Origin: Xenopus tropicalis
Lineage: Eukaryota > Chordata > Amphibia > Anura > Pipidae
Assembly (NCBI RefSeq): GCF_000004195.4
Contig: NC_030680.2
Location: 147,454,545-147,518,544 of the forward strand
DNA: 64,000 nucleotides
Reading direction: 5' to 3'
Under the pieces are notes generated by a model. The model made no database searches, was not told the origin of the DNA, and saw only the letters and a program-made list of their open reading frames with translations. The position numbers were made by a program, and so were the translations under genes. Shown here piece by piece: positions 55,487 through 64,000 of the stretch; the stretch's first letter is position 1, and each line of letters begins with the position of its first letter.

Positions 55487-55827
55487 AGGTGGCCATACAC
55501 GCACCGATATTATCGTACGAAACCTCGTTTCGTACGATAATCGGTGCGTGTATGGCATGTCGGCGAGTCGACCGATATCGCAGGAAGCTGCTGATATCGG
55601 ACGACTCGCCGATCGGACCAGTTTGAAAATTTTGATCGGGCACAAAGAAGGCGCCTGACCAAAATTCTCCCTTCAGAGCTGAATCAGCAGAAGGAGGTAG
55701 AAATCCTATTGTTTCTACCTCCTTACCTGCCGATTCAGCCCTGAATTGTGTGTGGCGGATCTTACGATGTTTCGTGCGACCGATGGTCGTACGAAACATC
55801 GTCAGATCGCCACGTGTATGGCCACCT
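55487..55827. mobile_element. Harb-A MITE, complete (341 bp)
   Basis: Ends AGGTGGCCATACACGC and GTGTATGGCCACCT, flanked by TTA (55484-55486 and 55828-55830). Near its left end it also carries an internal perfect palindrome (ACGCACCGATTATC... type, 55500-55552), so the first 60 bp can fold on themselves. Its TTA target is the CTTAG of the 113-bp unit that follows. Confidence 0.88.
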
Positions 55828-55830
55828 TTA

Positions 55831-56224
55831 GTTGGGATCAAGTACAGGTACTGTTTTATTATTACAGAGAAAAGGGAATCATTTAACCATTAAATAAACC
55901 CAATAGGGCTGTTCTGCCCCCAATAAGGGGTAATTATATCTTAGTTGGGATCAAGTACAGGTACTGTTTTATTATTACAGAGAAAAGGGAATCATTTAAC
56001 CATTAAATAAACCCAATAGGGCTGTTCTGCCCCCAATAAGGGGTAATTATATCTTAGTTGGGATCAAGTACAGGTACTGTTTTATTATTACAGAGAAAAG
56101 GGAATCATTTAACCATTAAATAAACCCAATAGGGCTGTTCTGCCCCAATAAGGGGTAATTATATCTTAGTTGGGATCAAGTACAGGTACTGTTTTATTAT
56201 TACAGAGAAAAGGGAATCATTTTT
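55831..56224 (+). repeat. 113-bp tandem array 5 (about 3.5 copies)
   Basis: Same unit and orientation as 6558-7765, starting in mid-unit at GTTGGGATCAAGTACAGG and stopping at GGGAATCATTTTTAAAAATT. No MITE termini. A hAT-B left end (56257) follows after 30 bp of A/T-only sequence. Confidence 0.88.
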
Positions 56225-56254
56225 AAAAATTATTAATTTATTATTAATTTATTA

Positions 56255-56621
56255 GTGATGAGCGAATCTGTCCAGTTTCATTCTGCTGAAAAAATTGCAT
56301 TGAAAATGCATTGGTGACAATTTATAGCAAATCAAATAATTTTTCATAAATTGTACAATTTGAGTATCTCCCTCTTTAAAATAGTCTAGAATCTACTAAT
56401 AATGCACAGCCTGGGCCTTGGGTTTCTATGAATAATATGCAGCGAGAATTGTATTTGTTGTAGCTGTTCGTTACTCGGAACCCATCAGACTGAGACGCAA
56501 CAGATCAGCGAGTTGGATAAACAAATCACTGCGGGCAGAGAAACGCCGGGGCGGCATCACATTTACACACGCATTACTGCTCATCCACACGCGTGTCAGT
56601 GATTGGATAACGCCGCGTTAT
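56255..56621. other. hAT-B left-end fragment, then unrecognised sequence
   Basis: TTAGTGATGAGCGAATCTGTC at about 56253-56330 is a hAT-B left end whose right end I cannot find. 56400-56621 shows no gene or repeat. Confidence 0.5.
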
Positions 56622-57507
56622 GTGACAGTTACACATAACTATAAACCCAGTGAGAATGAGGAATGAATGGATATTGGGGAGTTGTATCAGGAGTCAGAAC
56701 CAGCAGTGCAGGGAAGGGAAAGGGACAGACACAGTGACAGTTACACATAACTATAAACCCAGTGAGAATGAGGAATGAATGGATATTGGGGAGTTGTATC
56801 AGGAGTCAGAACCAGCAGTGCAGGGAAGGGAAAGGGACAGACACAGTGACAGTTACACATAACTATAAACCCAGTGAGAATGAGGGATGAATGGGTATTG
56901 GGGAGTTGTATCAGGAGTCAGAACCAGCAGTGCAGAGAAGGGAAAGGGACAGACACAGTGACAGTTACACATAACTATAAACCCAGTGAGAATGAGGAAT
57001 GAATGGATATTGGGGAGTTGTATCAGGAGTCAGAACCAGCAGTGCAGGGAAGGGAAAGGGACAGACACAGTGACAGTTACACATAACTATAAACCCAGTG
57101 AGAATGAGGAATGAATGGATATTGGGGAGTTGTATCAGGAGTCAGAACCAGCAGTGCAGAGAAGGGAAAGGGACAGACACAGTGACAGTTACACATAACT
57201 ATAAACCCAGTGAGAATGAGGAATGAATGGATATTGGGGAGTTGTATCAGGAGTCAGAACCAGCAGTGCAGGGAAGGGAAAGGGACAGACACAGTGACAG
57301 TTACACATAACTATAAACCCAGTGAGAATGAGGGATGAATGGATATTGGGGAGTTGTATCAGGAGTCAGAACCAGCAGTGCAGGGAAGGGAAAGGGACAG
57401 ACACAGTGACAGTTACACATAACTATAAACCCAGTGAGAATGAGGGATGAATGGATATTGGGGAGTTGTATCAGGAGTCAGAACCAGCAGTGCAGGGAAG
57501 GGAAAGG
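56622..57507. repeat. 112-bp tandem array (about 8 copies)
   Basis: ACACATAACTATAAACCC recurs every 112 bp (56631, 56743 and so on), with GAATGGATATTGGGGAGTTG and TCAGGAGTCAGAACCAGCAG in each unit. Copies are almost identical (GAGGAATG/GAGGGATG, GCAGGG/GCAGAG). The last unit is truncated at GGGAAAGG. Confidence 0.94.
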
Positions 57508-58336
57508 AAATGAATGGATATTCTCTGCTCAGGGAGCACTTGTGCAAAGGCTCAATTTGGGTGCAAATTCCCTGGCACAGTGTGGCCCCCTATCTATCGG
57601 GCCCCGGTCTCCATTCATTGGTCAGTTATAGAATGAGCCACAGCTATTGACAAGTGAATTTCTCCTGTTTCACTTAGATGAAAAATTTGCGAATCTGAAA
57701 CAAAATTTGTGAAACGGAGAAAAATTTGCAAAACAAAAAATGCCGATCGTTTCCCACACAGAAATTTCCCCCAGTCGCCGTATCACTTTTATTTCTGCAT
57801 AAAAGATGCCGCCTGTGTGAGAGCGACACTTTCCCTTGGCGGCACGCGGGGGCGGCAGAAAGAAACCAGCTGCCTGATCTGAGCAGGTCGGACACGGAAC
57901 GTCGGGATATGACGCTGCTTCCCGCTTTTATGGCAGATTTCTTGCCACTCATCCGGCGCTTTATGCATTTCTAAGTCCGCGGCACTTAAGATAAAACTGT
58001 TTTATTTATGCCAGTTAACGTCTCGAAAGCGGCGGGAAAACGTTTAATAACGTTGTTTGGCAGCTCATTTGCAAATCCAGCGACTAAATTCAGATAAATA
58101 ATACGGAGACAAATAAGCAGCGACTGTCGGGGACGGAAGCAAAATACTGATTCTTTTATTTATAATGAAAGTCTACCTGGGTATCCGGCTCAGCGGGCAC
58201 CGGGCCGGGCATAGAGCTATGTACATGGGCAGAGCTGGCCGCAGCAATGCCACCTTTGCCAGTAGCTAAACCCAAACAAACGGGGTGGGGCAGTAATGTT
58301 GGGGGTAGGTATGATCACATCAGAGGTGGGCGCAAT
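57508..58336. other. Mostly unrecognised; possible hAT-B remnant near 57650-57740
   Basis: GACAAGTGAATTTCTCCTGT ... AAATTTGCGAATCTGAAAC is a worn hAT-B-like piece. 57960-58200 looks single-copy. No gene. Confidence 0.35.
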
Positions 58337-58565
58337 CAGGGGTGGGCCAAGGCGAATTGGCACCCTAGGCAACCCATGTCGGCCACCTCGCCCCTGCACA
58401 AATACCCCCCTTGTGTGTGGGTGGGGGAGGACGCACAAGGACAATTGGCGGGGGCAATGACAAGGGAGCACGGTCAGGGGTAGGAAGGAAGGTTTGTGCC
58501 TTGCGCCCTTCCATTATTGCTCCCAACGCAGGTACCTCTGCTGCCTACCTCTAGTTCCAGCCCTG
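58337..58565. mobile_element. hAT-C MITE, complete (229 bp)
   Basis: Starts CAGGGGTGGGCCAAGGCGA and ends CTAGTTCCAGCCCTG. Flanks GGCGCAAT and TGTGCAAT agree at six of eight positions. The opposite orientation of 13967-14156 (GGCACCCTAGGCAACC matches the inverse of GGTTGCCTAGGGCGCC). Confidence 0.8.
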
Positions 58566-58573
58566 TGTGCAAT

Positions 58574-58968
58574 AATGCCTGGGTGGGGTTATGATACCTG
58601 GGCGGGGTTATGATACCTGGGTGGGGTTTTGATACCTGGGTAGGTTATGATACCTGGGCGGGGTTATGATGCCTGGGTGGAGTTATGATAACTGGGCGGG
58701 GTTATGATACCCGAGTGGGGTTATGGAACCTGGGCGGGGTTATGATACCTGGGCAGGGTTATGATACCTGAGTGGGGTTATGGAACCTGGGCGGGGTTAT
58801 GATACCTGGGCAGGGTTATGATACCTGGGCTGGGTTATGATACCTGGGCGGGGTTATGATATCTGGGTGGGGTTATGATACCTGGGCGGGGTTATGATAC
58901 ATGGGCGGGTTATGGTACCTGGGTGGAGTTATGATAACTGGGCGGAGTTATAATACCTGGGTGGGGTT
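58574..58968. repeat. 19-bp minisatellite (about 20 copies)
   Basis: Units GGGTTATGATACCTGGGCG with variation in CGGG/TGGG/AGGG, GATAACTGG and GGAACCTGG. It begins immediately after the TSD of the hAT-C element. Confidence 0.92.
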
Positions 58969-59088
58969 AGGTGCTGCCCAGACATCAGACCTAAACACTA
59001 CTAAACTGCTCTCAGGGGTACTGCACTGCTATATGCGACTCCGCGCCTCAACTGGCCTTTCCAAAAGGATAGGAGGAAGCAGCTCCAG

Positions 59089-59570
59089 TAGTGATAAAAA
59101 AAAAAAAATTCGCCAGGGATGGATTTGCTGCGAAATTCTTCATTTCACCATTGGTGAAATTGCTGCCAAAATTTGCCGCTACAAAAAATTAGCTGAGAAA
59201 AAATTGCCCATTGCCCTTAATAGATTTGGAGTGTGGGCCAGTCCAACACTGGTGACGTCAGAAAATCATGGTCCCATCAAAATAGTAAAAGAGACTAGTG
59301 ATGAGCAGACCTGTCCCTTCACCATAACAAATTCACAAAGCTGGGAAAAATTTGCAAAATGTGGAAACCACGGTGACTCTTTTGACACAACCGCGTCTCT
59401 ACCGACGCAACTGCAACTCTACCAACAGGACCGCGACTTTTCCAGCACAACTTTTTTCTCACTCCAAATATATATTAAGGTCAATGGGCGTTTTTGCCCC
59501 ATTACGCAAATTTTTCAGCTTTTTCGTGAATTTTTTGCAAAGTGAAACAGGACAGTGTCGCTCACCATTA
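59089..59570. mobile_element. hAT-B MITE, composite (482 bp)
   Basis: Left end TAGTGATAAAAAAAA with family block CGCCAGGGATGGATTTGCTG; right end GACAGTGTCGCTCACCATTA. Flanks AGCTCCAG and GTCTCCAG agree at six of eight positions. A second left end (TAGTGATGAGCAGACCTGTC, 59295) lies inside, so two copies may have fused or one inserted into the other. Contains ATTAAGGTCAATGGGCG, the likely source of the 37-bp array at 45022. Confidence 0.75.
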
Positions 59571-60237
59571 GTCTCCAGGCTGAACTATAACTCTCAAGGC
59601 ATCAATCTTGCACTAAAACTTTGGCGCCCAAGACCTGATTTCTGGCAAGGACACAAAGGCCCAGGCTTAAGGCGGCACAAATTAAGGGCCACATGCTTTC
59701 GTGTGATTTGGGGGGCATCTGGGCACGCGGAAAAGAAATCCGGCCCTGTGGGCACCAGTCATTCCTCATCGTGGATATGTATATATATATTTGACTGGAG
59801 GGGAGCTCCAATCATATCACAAAGTCCATATAGTGACCCCGCCCTTGGCGCAGGCATATTACTACTGTAAGCACTAAATAAAACTGAATTTTCCTCATTG
59901 AAGCCTCAGTTTTTTTGGTAATGTTCTCTCTGCTGTGGGTTTTCCCCGATACTTTTGTGAGATTTTCAGCGACAATGAAATACGTGATGACTGCAGAGAA
60001 ACGCGCGGAACTCGTCCCCAATTGAACCACAGTTTAGAGAGAAGTCTATTAGCCGTGAAATTTCTGCTTTCTTTAAAAAGCACCGACGGGCCATTGTTTC
60101 GCTTAGCGGCGCGTACGGGTCCCACTCACAGTGCGTGACTCCAATTCGAATTCACTAAATGCCCCCCAAAAGTCTAAAAAGATAAATACAAACTAAATTG
60201 AATATTATGTAGGGACCCATAGGGTTAATATACCCTA
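59571..60237. other. Unrecognised non-coding stretch
   Basis: No gene. (TA)n of about 12 bases near 59778. 59880-60130 looks single-copy. Confidence 0.35.
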
Positions 60238-61470
60238 TACCCTTTCACCGAGTTTCAAAGGGAAGTTAATCCCGTCATTGTTTTCTATTTCACCCAGTTT
60301 CAAGGGGAAGTTAATCCCGTCATTGTTTTCTATTTCACCCAGTTTCAAGGGGAAGTTAATCCCGTCATTGTTTTCTATTTCACCCAGTTTCAAGGGGAAG
60401 TTAATCCCGTCAATGTTTTCTATTTCACCCAGTTTCAAGGGGAAGTTAATCCCGTCAATGTTTTCTATTTCACCCATTTTCAAGGGGAAGTTAATCCCGT
60501 CATTGTTTTCTATTTCACCCAGTTTCAAGGGGAATTTAATCCCGTCATTGTTTTCTATTTCACCCAGTTTCAAGGGGAAGTTAATCCCGTCAATGTTTTC
60601 TATTTCACCCATTTTCAAGGGGAAGTTAATCCCGTCATTGTTTTCTATTTCACCCAGTTTCAAAGGGAATTTAATCCAATCATTGTTTTCTATTTCACCC
60701 AGTTTCAAAGGGAAGTTAATCTCGTCATTGTTTTCTATTTCACCCATTTTCAAGGGGAAGTTAATTCCGTCATTGTTTTCTATTTCACCCAGTTTCAAAG
60801 GGAATTTAATCCAATCATTGTTTTCTATTTCACCCAGTTTCAAGGGGAAGTTAATCCCATCACTGTTTTCTATTTCACCCAGTTTCAAAGGGAATTTAAT
60901 CCAATCATTGTTTTCTATTTCACCCAGTTTCAAAGGGAATTTAATCCAATCATTGTTTTCTATTTCACCCAGTTTCAAAGGGAAGTTAATCCCATCATTG
61001 TTTTCTATTTCACCCAGTTTCAAAGGGGAAATTAATCCCATCACTGTTTTCTATTTTACCCAGTTTCAAGGGGAAGTTAATCCAATCACTGTTTTCTATT
61101 TCACCCAGTTTCAAGGGGAAATTAATCCCATCACTGTTTTCTATTTCACCCAGTTTCAAGGGGAAGTTAATCCCATCAATGTTTTCTATTTCACCCAGTT
61201 TCAAAGGGAAGTTAATCCCATCACTGTTTTCTATTTCACCCAGTTTCAAGGGGAAGTTAATCCCATCACTGTTTTCTATTTCACCCAGTTTCAAGGGGAA
61301 GTTAATCCCATCACTGTTTTCTATTTCACCCAGTTTCAAGGGGAAGTTAATCCCATCACAGTTTTCTATTTCACCCAGTTTCAAGGGGAAGTTAATCCCA
61401 TCACTGTTTTCTATTTCACCCAGTTTCAAGGGGAAGTTAATCCCATCATTGTTTTCTATTTCACACATTT
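60238..61470. repeat. 45-bp minisatellite (about 27 copies)
   Basis: The unit is TTTTCTATTTCACCCAGTTT followed by CAAGGGGAAGTTAATCCCGT and CATTG. The left two thirds alternate GTCATTG/GTCAATG/CAATCATTG with CAAAGGG/CAAGGGG; from 61020 nearly all units have CATCACTG. A single 46-bp unit at about 61020-61030 shifts the frame. Since 45 is divisible by three, both strands are open for hundreds of codons (15-residue repeats). I do not regard this as coding. Confidence 0.93.
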
Positions 61471-62868
61471 TCTTGCATTGTTGTCAAGTTTATACGATGG
61501 AATACGGAAAACGAATTTAGGTAAATCAGCCTCTTTGTCTTGGATCATCATTGTTCCGCGTATTTCTTTCCCTTATTCCAAAACCTAATCTCTAGTTCTG
61601 CTCCCTCGCCGACCTCCTCGTAGATCTAATCGTTATTTAAACCGAATCACTTTGCTGATTGCCGGCCTCTTTTTTTCTATGGCTTCGTGTCCCCCCCCCC
61701 CCCCGTGCCATTACGGGGCCACGTTCTAGATACAATTGAGCGAGATTGCTTTAGAGAGGCATAAAACACTCAGTCGTTTCCCCGTAACCGTTAAGTTCAA
61801 GAAGCTGCCGGCTTGCAAATGGCACCGTCTCCGGCGTCGACTCTTGATTAAGTTTCCAGTAATAATTATACGTTTTTGGGCGGATTCCAGCGGAGGATTT
61901 AATGGGAGTCATTCTGACAAGACATAGGACATTGTCCCAGTAGAGACTCATTTGGAATGGGGCCACTGGTAATTACCGGAGTGCCGAGCCGAGCGAGATG
62001 AAAAGAGCAGGCAGAGTCATTCCCATCCGGTGCCCCACGCGCCGCGCATTTGTTACTGATCCAGGCTGTCCATCTGGGGAGCAAACAGCATGTAGGCTTT
62101 GATGAGAAACTCTGGCCAAGCGGCTAGCTGTGAAAAAAAAATAGATTGCTCTTGTCATTTTCCCCTTTCTTCCAGGTAATTTTCTGGGAGTTGAGAATTT
62201 CTTTGAAGGTGAGAAGTTAAAGTGACATCCCGGGGATGTGTCTGATTTATACGGGCAAGTCCAGCGCGTTTCGCATTTTGCCGGAGCTAATTTTTCAGAA
62301 CTCCGCCGGCGGTTAAAATAATATGTCTTGTTTCACGGGGGTATGATAAAAGGTGAGGCACTTGAGGAACCTGAACATAAAGCCGGTTATTAGGCGAATT
62401 AATTCTAAATGCCACGGTGCGACGCGCGGAGCCACCCAGGGCTTCGGGAGAGAGGGCGGAACGCGCCGACGCTTTCCCAGATGAGATTATTGCTCTTCCA
62501 TTTTTATTTTAGATATTTAGTTGGGCCGAATCGTGTATCCAGAAACCAGGGCAAGAGAAGGAAGGGGGGTTGGGAGGGGTCTTTTAATGAGGATTGATCA
62601 CCGGCTGCAGCGGTTGATGGACTTATTCAGTTCAAGCCCCCCTTTGAGGCCTGATATTTGGCTCAGGCCCCCCCTGCAGCTTGTAAGTTACAGATAGATA
62701 AAGACATAAGCTGAATCAGCCCTTCAACCATAAGGAGTCATTTAGTATTAGGAACGGACACAGACATACATTTTGCGCACTGACCCCCATGTATTAGGGG
62801 TTACAAGTAGAATGGGGCCCCAATGAAAAAAGCCTCTGACAGCAACTCCCTGTGATCCACCCTGGATA
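61471..62868. other. Unique-looking stretch with a C16 run
   Basis: No repeat copies in the window. A C run of about 16 lies at 61690-61704. 61720-62560 has balanced composition and several CpGs and looks like old single-copy sequence. A possible 33-bp exon (62176-62208) with acceptor- and donor-like flanks is discussed under findings. No gene called. Confidence 0.4.
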
Positions 62869-64000
62869 CACAATAAGCTGTACCCCCATACTGTACTGTC
62901 TAAGGGAAATACTATGGCACCCCCTACCCATATGTATAAATACAAATATACAGAGAAGGAATGTTCTGGGCACACAATAAGCTGTACCCCCATACTGTAC
63001 TGTCTAAGGGAAATACTATGGCACCCCCTACCCATATGTATAAATACAAATATACAGAGAAGGAATGTTCTGGGCACACAATAAGCTGTACCCCCATACT
63101 GTACTGTCCAAGGGAAACACTATGGCACCCCCTACCCATATGTATAAATACAAATATACAGAGAAGGAATGTTCTGGGCACACAATAAGCTGTACCCCCA
63201 TACTGTACTGTCCAAGGGAAACACTATGGCACCCCCTACCCATATGTATAAATACAAATATACAGAGAAGGAATGTTCTGGGCACACAATAAGCTGTACC
63301 CCCATACTGTACTGTCTAAGGGAAACACTATGGCACCTCCTACCCATATGTATAAATACAAATATACAGAGAAGGAATGTTCTGGGCACACAATAAGCTG
63401 TACCCCCATACTGTACTGTCTAAGGGAAACACTATGGCACCCCCTACCCATATGTATAAATACAAATATACAGAGAAGGAATGTTCTGGGCACACAATAA
63501 GCTGTACCCCCATACTGTACTGTCTAAGGGAAACACTATGGCACCTCCTACCCATATGTATAAATACAAATATACAGAGAAGGAATGTTCTGGGCACACA
63601 ATAAGCTGTACCCCCATACTGTACTGTCTAAGGGAAACACTATGGCACCTCCTACCCATATGTATAAATACAAATATACAGAGAAGGAATGTTCTGGGCA
63701 CACAATAAGCTGTACCCCCATACTGTACTGTCTAAGGGAAACACTATGGCACCCCCTACCCATATGTATAAATACAAATATACAGAGAAGGAATGTTCTG
63801 GGCACACAATAAGCTGTACCCCCATACTGTACTGTCTAAGGGAAACACTATGGCACCCCCTACCCATATGTATAAATACAAATATACAGAGAAGGAATGT
63901 TCTGGGCACACAATAAGCTGTACCCCCATACTGTACTGTCTAAGGGAAACACTATGGCACCTCCTACCCATATGTATAAATACAAATATACAGAGAAGGA
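62869..64000. repeat. 104-bp array (about 11 copies), runs off the window
   Basis: Each unit contains ACAATAAGCTGTACCCCCAT, ACTGTACTGTCTAAGGGAAA and AATATACAGAGAAGGAATGT. Variation is confined to a few sites (CTAAGG/CCAAGG, AATACTATGG/AACACTATGG, CACCCCCTAC/CACCTCCTAC). Near-identical, so young. 104 leaves remainder two on division by three, which produces a chain of overlapping 75-85-codon open frames on both strands; none is a gene. Confidence 0.95.

Noticed and set aside
55457..55830. A 136-codon open frame across the Harb-A element
   Set aside because: It spans a short MITE with inverted ends and no transposase motif; the open frame follows from the palindromic sequence.
60278..61588. 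A 436-codon open frame with 15-residue repeats
   Set aside because: It is a 45-bp minisatellite open on both strands. A 46-bp unit changes the repeat's reading frame midway without ending the frame, which a real repeat protein would not tolerate.
62961..63971. Chain of overlapping 75-85-codon open frames on both strands
   Set aside because: They recur every 104 bp and are generated by the tandem repeat.

Overview
This is a vertebrate, non-coding, repeat-saturated window. The mix of interspersed repeats (a CR1-type LINE, hAT and Harbinger-like MITEs, TTAA-flanked MITEs, and a MITE carrying a 113-bp internal tandem repeat) matches what I remember of Xenopus genomic sequence. I would call it Xenopus, most likely X. 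tropicalis, but the species call rests on memory and not on a search. I see no confident host exon, tRNA, rRNA or CpG-island promoter. Most of the open frames are by-products of tandem repeats whose unit length is a multiple of three.

Family labels used here are local. hAT-A has ends CAGGGTYGGACTGG. hAT-B has ends TAGYGATGAGCGA and is the commonest, with about 16 copies or pieces. hAT-C has ends CAGGGSYGG. hAT-D has ends CAGTGATCCCCAACC. The hAT calls rest on 8-bp target-site duplications (TSDs), several of them perfect. Harb-A (ends AGGTGGCCATACACG) and Harb-B (ends GGCTGATGCCACACG) have 3-bp TAA/TTA duplications. M113 is a TA-flanked MITE whose core is a tandem array of an approximately 113-bp unit.

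Layout. 0-8 kb: hAT-A, a 51-bp minisatellite, hAT-B, a 191-bp satellite, and a 113-bp array. 8-11 kb: a composite satellite of about 628 bp with a hAT-B inserted in one unit. 12-21 kb: a CR1 tail amplified as a 121-bp satellite, Harb-B, hAT-C, several hAT-B and hAT-D, a reverse CR1 fragment with an internal 22-bp array, and a perfect 62-bp inverted repeat. 21.2-24.4 kb: the best coding remnant, a 5'-truncated CR1 (endonuclease end plus reverse transcriptase) broken by one frame disruption and followed by a 41-bp array made from its own stop-codon region. 26-36 kb: TTAA MITEs, a second 51-bp array, and a large hAT-B with internal repeats. 36-48 kb: arrays of 330, 113, 41/33, 37 and 113 bp with hAT-D copies. 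48-56 kb: nested Harb-A in hAT-B, a 25-copy 94-bp array, M113, and a foldback around a 32-bp array. 56-64 kb: arrays of 112, 19, 45 and 104 bp, the last running off the window.

The most interesting theme is that at least six of the tandem arrays are visibly built from pieces of transposable elements: CR1 ORF end, CR1 3' tail, CR1 ORF interior, M113 core, hAT-B interior, and a hAT-D end. The window looks like a record of mobile elements being turned into minisatellites.
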